A stretch of 64,000 nucleotides of DNA from Dermatophagoides farinae. Taxonomy: Eukaryota > Arthropoda > Arachnida > Sarcoptiformes > Pyroglyphidae. Positions within the stretch are counted from its first letter, which is position 1. Every line of letters begins with the position of its first letter. The translations under genes and the position numbers were made by a program. The stretch covers positions 1,221,001-1,285,000 of the forward strand of contig NC_134684.1 in the NCBI RefSeq assembly GCF_024713945.1. The letters are read 5' to 3'. Under the pieces are notes generated by a model, which worked only from the letters and a program-made list of their open reading frames with translations, made no database searches and was not told the DNA's origin. Below, in pieces: positions 1-32,012 of the stretch.

Positions 1-633
1 AGTTCCATTTGTGACTTATTATTATTGCCTGAATGAATATACATCCACAGTAGCTACGAATATATCGATTGGTTTGTTCATCAACATCATAAAATTATTA
101 TTATTTTATTTTGTTTGTTTGTTTGTTAATAATCGTTTACGAAATTTGATTTTCTTAAATGTTTATATTATATATTAATATATATTATATATGAAATCAT
201 TTATTGAATATTTTGATTGATTTATTATTTTTCAGTTTTTTTTTCTCTGAATTAAATTCCAAAAAATGTGTTATATACAAATTTTATAAAAGTAAAAAGA
301 TTTTTTTTTCTATATTTTTTCCCGGGAAACTTCAACACCACAAGTTTATAAAAGAAGGTGGTAGTTGATAGTAACGCCATCCATAAACGGAGAAAAAAAT
401 TTCAAAAATTGTTCTATTTTAGTCTACAAGATGGCAACATCTGTTTCAAAACTGGACACGTCACACACCCATGTGCTTGATTTATATTTTTAAAAGCTTA
501 CCTTTCCGTTTAATTAACAATTTTTTTTAAAAAATCAAATCAATAAATGTTTGATTGAAAATGGTAACTGTTCATTAAAAAATATTGCAATCAAATGATT
601 GATGATTAATTTTAAGTGGCATTCCATCGATTG
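1..633. other. Upstream AT-rich non-coding region
   Basis: No convincing coding sequence. The stretch is AT-rich, with short TTG and TA repeats and T runs, and a TATA-like TTTATAAAAG near 345. The ATG at 431 opens only about 20 codons. It may hold the distal promoter of the RlpA-like gene, or the 5' side of a gene outside the window. Confidence 0.5.
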
Positions 634-643
634 TATTTAAAAG
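634..643 (+). promoter_or_regulatory. TATA-like box of the RlpA-like gene
   Basis: TATTTAAAAG lies 51 bp before the ATG at 694. A start of transcription about 25-30 bp downstream would fall near 665 and leave a leader of roughly 30 nt. Similar A/T strings occur by chance in this DNA, so the support is its position only. Confidence 0.35.
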
Positions 644-693
644 AAGATCATCATAAATGGTGTTGTCATTAGATCATTTGACTGTGTTCCAAA

Positions 694-1100
694 ATGCATC
701 GTATAACATTAATTTCGTTTTTAGTTTTGGCTACCACCGTTTCATTGGCTGGTAAGTCGATACCTTAATAATTTATTTACAATGCTGAATATTCTAAATA
801 ATAATGCGTTTCCAATTGACAGTTTCCGAATCAGGCCTTTGTTCATGGTACAATGCCCGAAGAGGAGCCAAAACAGCCAATGGTGAAGGATTCGATCCGA
901 ATGCCATGACTGCTGCACATAAAACCTTGCCATTCAACACTAAAGTTCGTGTGACCATTGGCAGTCGACATGCAGTAGTACGAATCAATGATCGTGGTCC
1001 ATTTGTTAAAGGAAGAATTTTGGATGTAACTCCTAAAGTTGCCGATATACTTAATCTGCGACAAAAAGGTGTTGCCCAATGTACTGTTGTCAGAGCTTGA
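694..1100 (+). CDS. Secreted RlpA-like double-psi beta-barrel protein (two exons)
   Basis: Exons are 694-751 and 823-1100, with a 71-bp GTAAGT...CAG phase-1 intron; the product has 111 residues. Exon 1 encodes a classical signal peptide (MHRITLISFLVLATTVSLA), with cleavage likely after residue 19. The rest is a single DPBB domain carrying the hallmarks of bacterial RlpA: SWY (27-29), TANGE (37-41), TAAHKTLPF (49-57), VVRINDRGPF (71-80) and GRILDV (83-88). E41, H52 and D76 sit where RlpA lytic transglycosylases keep conserved polar residues. Bacterial RlpA usually has a lipobox and a C-terminal SPOR domain; neither is present. The only cysteines in the mature part, C26 and C106, lie near its two ends and could form a disulfide. 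The predicted product is secreted and may bind or cleave peptidoglycan; activity is inference. Expansin or barwin proteins share the fold but lack this spacing. The gene converges on the zfh1-type gene. Confidence 0.88.
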
Positions 1101-1114
1101 ACAACAACAACAAA

Positions 1115-1120
1115 AATAAA
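1115..1120 (+). terminator. Polyadenylation signal AATAAA of the RlpA-like gene
   Basis: AATAAA lies 15 bp after the stop codon, with a second copy at 1191-1196. The second leaves a more usual 3'UTR of about 100 nt. Either could serve. Confidence 0.45.
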
Positions 1121-1196
1121 TTGATCAAATTTTGCAGATTTCTTAATTGATAACCAAGATCTTTTTTCTTGTTGAATGAAAAAAACAATGAATAAA

Positions 1197-2965
1197 TTAC
1201 ATTGAAAATATTAATGTATTATGTTCTCTAGTGCAATTCAAATGTCACTGGAATAGCACTTTAATTTTATTTAGTTTTTTTTTGGTATCAATCATCATCA
1301 TCATCATTCGAAAAAAATACACAGTATTACTACGGAAAAAATATATAAATATATAATAAACAAACGCATCAAGATTTACAGACAAAAAAAAAGTTCGAGT
1401 CGATGGATGGATTCTGATTCTGAGACAACAGACGCATCTTGATCGTTTATTATTTTTTTTAGTGAGAGGGTTTGGCAAGATCAACAACGACAATAAAATT
1501 GTTCCGGTTATTAAAAGTGTTTTGGGGGGCAAAAAAAATGCTCCTACGTGTGTGTGTGTGTGTGTCTGTGTGTTGGGTGTTTGGGTGTGATTGCATATAT
1601 ATATAGATTTCGATCGATTTGATTGATCATATTGACTAATTAGTAATATATATATAGAAAACTATATTTAGAAAAATTGTTTGAAATGGCTCTATTATAA
1701 TTTTTATATATAATAATTATTAATAATATCATATATGGAACAGATAGAAAAGAAGAAGAGAAAAAAATTTGTGTTGATCATCATATCAATTGCAAATTGT
1801 TCCCAGCAAAGTGGATGGACCTTGGTGGTGGTGGATTGTTTTTGTTGCCACTGTTTGTTTCAATTTTCTGTGTTGTTGGTGTGTTTGTGTAACCAAATAA
1901 TTGGTGAAAATATACAATCGAAAAAAAAAGAATTTTTTTTTTTGGACAAAATTCAAAAAATCTTTTCTTGTTTTTTAAACATTTATATGAAGAGACTAGG
2001 TTCTACACTCTCGAATAGCGAATAGAACGAGTAAATAATTTGATGAAATGAATGTATCAAAAAAAAAAATGTATTCATTCCACTGTGGTGTGTATAACTG
2101 AAAGTTTGAGACAATTTCAAACAATTTAACGTGGATAATAGATATATATGTGTATAGATTCCCCATTCGACACATTGTGAAGAAGAATCCTGAGACGAGA
2201 GATAAGCAAAATTTTTTGTTTTTTCTTTAAAAATTCGTCAATCAATAAAATAATTGATAATAAGTGTTTTTTTATATGGATTATAATCATGAAACATAGT
2301 GTGTGTGTGTGTTGTAGGTGATGCACTAATTGCATTGTGACAGACAATAACAATTTTTTCAATTCAATTAATTTTCTAATCATCATCATTATCATCAAAC
2401 AAACAAAAAAAAAACATTTCAATGATGATAATAGGAAGTATTTGTTTTTTTTTTATAAGTATTAACTCTTGACTGAATGACATTGGAAAACAATTAATTG
2501 CATCGAAAAGTAATCAAGTAGAGCAATCAATTTTTTTTTCTTGGCACAAATTGATGAAAAAAAAAACACAATTTGTTTGTATATGTGTGTGGTATATTTA
2601 TTGGTTTAATTTGTTACATTTTTTTTAATATGTAAAATTAGAGGTATAAATACGTGTTGCGTTTACAAATAAATTATTATATGGACAATAGAAATAATTT
2701 AACCGGAGTTAACCACACACACACATACACACACTCACACTAATAATTTCCACATAATAATTTGAGATAAATCGAAGACGTAGGTGTTTGATGAAATCAA
2801 AAAAAAAAACAATAACAATATTTATATAGAAGATCGAAATAGAATAGGTAGTTGTTGTTGTTGGTTGATTGTATTATTTTTCTGGCTCATCGGCGACAAC
2901 ACAGGGCTGAATTGTGAATTATTAACCAAAATTCAAAATATGAACATGACCATTCATGATCATGA
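1197..2965. other. Region between convergent genes, including the zfh1 3'UTR
   Basis: No gene is seen. It holds A/T runs, (TG)n at about 1550-1580 and (CA)n at about 2714-2740. On the minus strand AATAAA occurs at 2602-2597, about 365 nt after the zfh1 stop, and is the nearest reasonable 3' end for that gene. The short ORFs here are low-complexity. Confidence 0.5.
2597..2602 (-). terminator. Possible polyadenylation signal of the zfh1-type gene
   Basis: AATAAA on the minus strand, about 365 nt after the stop codon. Other copies lie further on (for example in 1447-1452), so it is a candidate only. Confidence 0.3.
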
Positions 2966-22902
<19,937 letters not shown>

Positions 22903-25900
22903 TACACAGACAAATAATGAAAAAAAAACACACACAGAATGTGAACAGGTGAAATAATTTTTTATTCAAAAAAAAAACAAAAAAACAAAGGGCAGTGTCA
23001 ATATGGGCAAAAAAAAAATTCACAGATACACACACACACACTTGATTCTGTAATATTCAAGTTGGTGATGCTTTTAACCAAACTTAAAACAAACACACAC
23101 ACAAAATCCCGTTATTTTGAGGTTCGTGTGTACAAAAAAAACGTGTATATGTGTGTGCATGTGTGTGTTTAATGATCACTGCATAGTTTACGACTGACAC
23201 CGATCGGACCAAAGACAGCAGTCTAAAAGGTTTTTTCTTTTCTGGTTAGCGGTGTTAGCCATGGCCAGGATTAGTAGTGTTGGTGTGTCTGTGTGCTGTG
23301 TATGTTTATTTGTATATAATTTTTCGATACACTTATTCTGTTCTCGTTTCGTTTGGTTTGGTTTGGTTTTTTTTTTTTTGGTTGTTGTAATGGCGGGCCG
23401 GTGCTATGCGCTTCTACATACACATCATTCTACTATACATATAATACTTATTATATTACATTGAATAAGGCAAACTTACCGCCAATTGAGAATAAGATAG
23501 AGAATGATGCCTGCTGAATTGAATTGAATATATAAAAAAAAAATTGGATTGGAATATTGAATTGAATGAACCGATATATAATTTGTGCGCCTGTGCCCTG
23601 TATGTTTATATGTGTGTGTGTGTATGGAATCGTGATGATCCACCAACCACCAAACACCACTACAACAATACGAATATTTGAAACACTAAACAAAACGAAA
23701 ACGAAAATTTTTTTTACCAGAAAAAGAAGAAAAAAAACAACGCCTCATCATCATCATCATCATCGTGATCATCATGATCATCTCATCACATCTATACAAA
23801 ACGTATATATACGTTGTTTACCATTTCATTCATTTTCTATCTGATGATAAAATGAGAGAAGAATTGTGATGATTGTGTGTGTGTGTGTACCAGGACCCAA
23901 GACGACTATGACGACGACATTTGAAACCTAAGTACATACCTTGTTTAAATTATGTATATTGGTGGACACAGACAAACACACACATGTGTGTGTGTGGTGA
24001 ATGTGTCTAAGTAAACCTCTATGGTCATCCATTTTCTTCTTAATGTTTGTAAATTTGTTTATTCGATATGGCGTGGTCTTAATTTATATATTTCTGAATT
24101 GGTGTGTGTGTGTGTGTTTGCATAGCTATCGAATATATTTATCAAAGACAAAGAATACTAATTAGAACCACACAATTTTTTTTTACTGATTCAAATAAAT
24201 GAAACAAATGTGTTGCGTGTGAATCAAATGAATGAATGAATGACACATATGTTTAACCTTATTTTACATGTGGTGGATTGATTGATTTTTTTAAAGAAAA
24301 AAAAATAGGTTTGTAAATGACCAAAACAAACCTGTTAATTATTGACACAAAATGACCATATGGACAGTGGACAGATATTTGTTTTGTTGCAAACAGAAAA
24401 CAGTAACAAGAAAAAAATTTCAATGATGAAACGATATTGAATTGAATTTATGGAATTGAGAATTCATAATAATAATCGCATCAATGATCATAATCATCAT
24501 AATTTGAATTAGAAAGAATAACAGAATAATAATGGAAATGAAGAGTGAATATAGAGTGAAAGAATTGGGTTGAAAAGTCAATGTTGATTATGATTATGAT
24601 TATGATGATGATGATTATTATTATTCACATCAATTTTTTCCCCCCATTTGATTCACACAGCTTTTTTTCAGTCATTAATATAAAAGTAAACGAATAAAGA
24701 ATATCGTTTTGTAATTATACACACACACAGGGATTCTGTATATAAAAAAAATTATTCTGATTCTGATTCTGATTATTAATAATATCCACATATTATCTTT
24801 ATTCAATTTTTTTGCGTGTGTATATGAGCCTATTATTAACAAATGTCATCACACACACAAACTAGGAGAAAAAACCAGTCAAAATGACAACTCAATTCTA
24901 TTCGGTGGATAATTTTTTTTTTCATTCGTTCAACAAAAAAAAAATGAATGAATGAATGAATGAATGAATACAACGATAAAATGAACACATGAATATGAAT
25001 CAATTTGTTCGAAGCAATCGACAAAAAAAAAATGAAAATTTTTTTCTTCTCTCTCTCTCTCTATGATTCCAAATATATGAATATATTATGAATGTCAATC
25101 GCCATTTAGAACTGAAAATGAAGGAAAAAAAGGTTTTTTTTCAAATGAAAAAGTAGGAGTTTTTCTATTTCTAGTCATTAGATTACCATCCAATGATCAT
25201 GTGGATGTTGATGATAATGATAATGATGATTATGGCAATCAAATGCTAATAATTGTCATTACAAGTCAGCAAGCCATCCACATCGAGCCATCATCATCAT
25301 CGTCATGATGATGATTTTTTTCCCTTCAATATCATCTCACATATTTATTATCCAAAAAAAAAACAGAACGATAAAGCTTTGAATATTTTTTCCCACTCAT
25401 TTTGAATTGAATTTCGAATGAAAAAAAACCCTTCCTGTATTAATCTCAGCCTGTGTGTATAATGAATGAATGGATGAATAAATGAATGAATGGCAATCAC
25501 ATCATCGTTACTATTAGAACGGTAATTAATTACGATACACACACACACACACACTGGGTGAATGAGTTAGAGTTGAACATTATGATTATAATCTTTGGAT
25601 GATATTTTTTTTTTTTCATTCCCCTTGTACAAAATTCAAAATGAAAACGGAAATTCAATGATGATGATGAAATCCTAGAAAAAAAAAAAAAGAATTGGAG
25701 CGAATCAATTAACTCATACACACAACGGTGAGTGAGTGAGTGAAAATTTTCATTTTTTTTCCTTTTTTGACTTGCATGACAACTGTAAATGAATGAATGA
25801 ATGTGAAAAAAATAGACATCCTGTATACACTTGACATTGTCATTTTTTTTTATTTTGGATCAAGCATATCGGCGGATCATGATATACCCCCCCCCCCAAA

Positions 25901-28329
25901 AAAAAAACAAATTGTGTAATAGTTTTGATAATTTATAACCATGATGATTATTATGTTGATGATGACATTATGTCATCATCATAATCATCATTTTGAATGA
26001 TTAACCCCTAGTTGTTTGGAGTTTTTTTTTACATGAAACGGGAAAAAAAATAATAATTCTGTGGGGTGATGATGTCATTACATTCAATTCATTTTCATTT
26101 TCACTTCTCTCTCTCTCTCTCTATCTCTTGGATAGAACACAAAGAATATTTGGCACATAAATAATGTTCATTTCATTTCAAATAATCACACATCATATCC
26201 GAGAATTTTGTATCACTCTAAAAATGTTGCACCATGAAGAAGAAGAAGAAAAAAAAAGCCACATTATCTGATTTTTTACATAATCGGATCTCATATATAT
26301 ATCTATTCAAATAGTCTCTGGAATCGAATATTGTTAATGTTTGTCATCATCATGAATATTTCAAAAAAAAAACTCAACTCGTGTGTGTACATCAATCAAA
26401 AAAAAAAGAAAAAATTTAATGGGTGAAATCAAAAAAAAAGGAAACAAAATACCATAATAATTGAATATTGTAATTCTGGTTATTACATTTATTGTTTGTG
26501 TGTGTGTTTGTTGCACTCAATTAACCCTTTTTTTCGCTGTTGTTGTTTTCGTAGTTTTTTTTTCGATAAAACAGAACAAAAATCTTGATTCCCGACCAAG
26601 AAAATTAATTGTAATGGTATGGTATTTTTTCATTCACACACAAACACACACACACATCTAAGATCTGATAATGATGATGGAAATAATGGAGATAATATCC
26701 TGGGAAATGGTAATGATACCGATCAAATGATGATGATAATGATGATCATGATCATCATAAAAAAAGCAAAACGAATAAATCAAAACATTGGAATTAGATC
26801 GATAATTTTGTATTTTTTTTGGTTAAAGCCAGAAAAAAAAAATTTTGTTTTCATCATTTTGTATCTGCTGCTGTTTTGTTTGTCGTTATTCACATTTGAT
26901 TTGACATTGTACAATAGACACAAACACCAGAAAGCCAGAAAGAGAGGGAGGGAAGGCAAAAAAATTTTTAATAAATCAAATTAAAAAGGAAAAATTCAAT
27001 GAAGACATATACACGCATACACAAATCAATGATATGATGCATAAAATTATCAAAATTTTAAAAAAAATTGAAAATAGCGCCATTTCATCATCATCATCAT
27101 CATTATTATCATCATTGGTGATCATCATCATCATCATTATTACGAATTGGAAAGAAGAAAAAAAAATTTTTTTTTTTTTTGAACGTAAAACTCGTGTTCA
27201 TTGCATTGTCAAATGTGTCAAACGTGTCGAAATCATCGTGTGTGTGTATGAGAGTAATGCCTGTCTGATTCTTCTGCTGCCAATTTTTTTTATTATTATT
27301 TTTTTTTTAGATTTCAAATTTGTTGAATGCGACCGAATCGAAAATTTTTTTTTTTTTTTTTGACTTTCGTTTCTTGACTTGTGTTCATTCATATTCTGAT
27401 TCCAATTTATGCTTCAATGGATTCACAATGTACTAGACACACACACACACACATCGAATGCGCTTTGAAGCGATTTTTTTTTTCGTTAGTCTACTCTACA
27501 AGGAGAAGAATATTCACAAATTGAAATGATATATTTCTAAATCAAAGAACAGGAACAAACAAAAAAAAAAAGAAATTTCATTGTATGCTGACTGAATATT
27601 GTGGAAAAAAAATGAAAAAATAAAAATTAAAAATAAACAAACAAACAATCAAATGGAATAAATAAATTTTTTTTTCAGAATTTTTTTTTATTCACAATTC
27701 GAAACAATCGGTTACCAAACAGGGCGGTGACAAATCATTATCGATTGTCAAATGAATTCTGTGTGTGTGTGTGTGTGTGGATGTTTTTGCTGATGATTGA
27801 CTTATTATTATTTTCATCATCAATTTTTTTTTTGTTCTGCCACTGATTGTATATTTGCTTTATTATTAGAATATATATAAAACAGAATTTCGTTGTCATA
27901 TTCGTTGTTAAACGGAATTCAGAATTTTTTTTTCTCATGGATTGATGTTACGCTCCAGAAAACATTGAATATAGAATCTGAATCGAATGTTTGAATTAAT
28001 AAATAACGAATCTCTGTATTATTCTGTTGTTGTTGTTTTTTTTTGCACTAGAAATATATACATCTTGGTGGATATAAATTGGTTATTGTTGCCGTTTTGT
28101 TTTTTTTTTCTGTGTGTAGAACACAATATATCCAATATGTTTCTCTATATCTCTGTGTGTGTGTGATTAGGATCTTAATCAACTCAATTTATCTAAATAC
28201 CAAGATGAAGAAGAAGAAACAAGAAACAAAAAAACTATCAGTGCTGTGAAAAAAAAACCAATGTGTCCACCACGAAAATATATTGACCGGGTTATAATAA
28301 TAATAATAACCAAAATGAATCAATCTGAA

Positions 28330-28360
<31 letters not shown>

Positions 28361-29663
28361 GGTTAAATCTTTTTTTTTTTTTTTTTGGATCTAAAAACAA
28401 AAAAAAAATTTAACCCAAAAAAAGTCTAGATTCTTGTATGTGAGAAGGAGAGAGAGAGAAAAAAAAGTAAATCTCCAAAACCAAAGTCATTAATCTATTC
28501 AATAATAATAATGTTCGAGGGGAAGTGAAAGAGAAAAAACAAATCGGAAAACATCGATGAATGTAATACAAGTACCTAGAAAAGTTTTTTTTTCTTTTTG
28601 CTTGTTTTTCTAGTTGCTAGATCACCGGCTATATGGACGAAATGATGAAGAGGCATCGTAGTAGTAGAAAGACACGAAAAATAAAAACATTTATGCACCC
28701 TCAAAAAACATTCAATTCAATTAATCTCAGACATTAATCTTGTGTGTATAAAGTGTATATCATATCCACAATGAACAAGATCCTATTCAATTCGATATAT
28801 AACACATTGAATCGGTGTGTGTGTGTGTAGTATGGATGTTTGTAATGGAAATTTTTTTTCTGAAAACCAAAACAATTATATATTGCCAAAATGGTGGTCA
28901 ATCGATTCCGGTTTTCGGTGGAATAAAAACCAAGGAAGAAAGAAGAAAAAAAAACCATATTTTACAGCAACACAGCAAGTGTATCTTGTTTAAATTGTGT
29001 TTGAATAAAACCAAATTTGCAACAACAACAACAACAACAACAAATTGAGAGACAAACTAGATTGAAATGGATTTTTCTGTTGGAAATGAACGAAAAAAAA
29101 ATTGTCATCACATCTCATCTCATTTTTTTTCATTTCATTCAAAATTCATCCATCTTAACTATACGATGAAAACAACAATCTTTCATTCTGGTTTTTATTT
29201 GATTATAATTCGATTATGAATATATATACACAGAATACTAAAAATTCACTATTCTCGATACCCAAAAAAAAAAAATCAAAATGACAATTCTTGAATTAAA
29301 ATGAAAAAATGAAATGGTCTCAGAATGCGGAAAAAAAACGCATAAATTCAAATATGGGTTATTCATAACGGACGGGACAGAAAAACAAATTCTTGCCAAA
29401 TGATGACAGGAAAACGAGAGAGAATTGAATTAAATCCATCCATTGGATAGATAAATATGGAGAGAGAGTGAGTGTGTGACAGGATCATTAGGTTAACAGT
29501 ATTTTTTCAGATTTAATAGGAAAAACCGATTGAGAAAAACCTCATTTTTTTCCATTTCAACAACAACAACAACAACAACAAACTAAAATCACAAAAAAAA
29601 GAGAGAATGCAACTAACAAGCAGCTAATTTGATTTAATTTTTTTTTCTTCATGTTAAACTTAC
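22903..29663. other. Non-coding region upstream of zfh1 exon 1
   Basis: No gene supported. It holds (TG)n and (CA)n tracts, (ATG)n tracts, a C9-A9 junction near 25889-25907 and long T runs. A GTAAGT donor on the minus strand at 23479 could end an untranslated exon, but the frame before it has a stop and no ATG. Confidence 0.5.
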
Positions 29664-29682
29664 GAGATTTCATTTTGTCCAT
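29664..29682 (-). other. Possible alternative first coding exon of the zfh1-type gene
   Basis: On the minus strand, ATG at 29682 encodes MDKMKS plus one base and then meets a consensus donor C|GTAAGT at 29663. Both ATGs (29682 and 29673) have A at -3. It ends in phase 1 and so joins exon 2 (22599) in frame, the extra base giving Leu exactly as with the 22.9-kb exon. It cannot join an exon starting at 22875 in frame. No transcript evidence is available here. Confidence 0.3.
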
Positions 29683-30213
29683 TTTGTCCGTATTATTATT
29701 GGTTATCATCATCATCATCATCATCAAATTCTCTCATCACATTGATGATGGAGTGAACCGAGAGAAATTCGGCAAATCAAATGAAATTGAATTGAAACAA
29801 ACTCCCTGATGATGATGATGATGATGATCAAATGAAAACGATAAAAAAAGGACAATTTTAAAATTACTTTGATTATATATATATATAGACCATAGACCAT
29901 AGAAAATTGACCATTTTTTTTGGCCAATTGAATTTTCAAATTGAAAAAAAAATTGTGGCCATTTTTTATCCACACACACACAATAATATTCGATGGCTTT
30001 TCACTAAATAACGAATGACCAATTAAGAATACAAAACAAATGACCAGAAAAAAAACTTTTATACGTCATGGTCACATTGAACATATACCAAAAAAAAATA
30101 TGGTAACCCATCTATTATATGACACAGCTACCCAATGGTCATTTGGATATATATGACGAGTAAGAAAGAAAAAAATTAAGAAAATTGAAAAGAAACAAAA
30201 CATTTTTGTATGT

Positions 30214-30256
<43 letters not shown>

Positions 30257-30882
30257 AAAAAAGTAAGCAGATCATTGATAGTGGACATTTTGGTCATTTT
30301 TTGCTGCTAATCATTAACAATTTTCGTTTGTTTGTTTGTTATCACTTGCACACACATGAAATATCAACGAAGAAAAAAAATCAATATAGCAACTGGGAAG
30401 CAAAAAAAAAAAAAAAATAGCCGATTGAAGCTATTTATCACACCCAAAAAAATCACGGGTTATTGGTGAAAAAAATTTTTTTTTGTTTTGTTTTCTTAAC
30501 AACAGGAAACATTGCCAATTTGATTTGAAACAGACTGAAAACAAAAATCGATATACAGAAATCAAACAAGAATCATTAGATCATCACCAATGTAATTAAA
30601 GCATTTACACTGGTTATCCGTGGAAAAAAAAACAAGATGAAAATGAAAATTTGATTGACATATTAATAAAAAAAAAAGTAAAAGAATTTGTCAATTGCCC
30701 TAAAGATCTATAATTGTAAATCGTGTAAACACACAGTAGTTAATCTTGTAAAAAAAAAACATAAAACAAGATTGCTTCAAATGACTTGACATCATTGAAA
30801 ATTGTGTGTGTGTGTGTGGGTGGGTGGCTGTGTGACAATGGTAAACACAAAATAATAAATTTGATGATGATGAGTTTCCTTT

Positions 30883-31028
<146 letters not shown>

Positions 31029-31981
31029 CAAACATTCATAAAAAAAGCAAGATAAAGCAAGATTAAAAAAAAATCGAAATGAGAAAAAAAAATTAGACAA
31101 TCGAAATGTATCGAAAAACGATTTGACCAATGACACATTTGATGATGATGGCGATAAATATGAAAAGAAACTACATGATGATGATGATGATGATGGTGAC
31201 ATTCAGCTGAATCAGTAAGAATCTTTGTGTTGGTGTGTGTGTGTGTGTTGTCCATATATCTTGTCATATTTTTTATTGTGATGGTCATTTTTTTCATTCT
31301 ACATCTCTACTATCTCTCTCTCTCTCTCGGATATGAGTGCCGGTTCAAAAGACTAATTTGGATCAATGTGGAAAAAAAAGAAATAAACACACACACACAC
31401 AGAGATAGACATTCGGAATGAATCATGTTTTTATTTTTTTTTCTGTAGAATGAAGCAGATGCACAAACCTTCCTTGTTGTTGTTGTTGTTTTTTTCAGAT
31501 TCTCCAAAAAAAAACAACAACAACAAATGATATACACACAAAAACGACAAGAATTGATGAAGATGGCGGATTTTCTTCTTTTTTTTTGTTTTGTTTGTAA
31601 ACTGGATACAGCTAAAACCGGCAAAAATATAGGAGAGAAAAAAAAATAGTCACCAATCGAAAAAATCGACCAGAAAAGATGGCCATCGACAGTAAGTGTT
31701 ACTGTGTGTGTGTGTATGTGTGTGTATAGAATATTCCATGAATGAAATGTTCGATTTCTAGAACATTGGAGCTACTTGATATATTTTTTTTTCTCATTCT
31801 CCAAGTTGATAATATCGAATCAGGAATGAGAATCGATCCGTTTGAAAACAACAACAACGACAATCGACGACGGGAATCATCGATGTCGTGTATGTTCATT
31901 TCAAAAAGACAAAAAAAAAAAAAAATAACGAAACGAAACGATCGACATTCACAAAGTTAATTATATTAAAAGTCATCTATT

Positions 31982-32012
<31 letters not shown>

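Noticed and set aside
23451-23693. Minus-strand frame ending at a consensus donor (GTAAGT at 23479), possible upstream zfh1 coding exon
   Set aside because: The frame needed to join a possible acceptor at 22875 has a stop upstream and no ATG before the donor, so it can be at most an untranslated exon.
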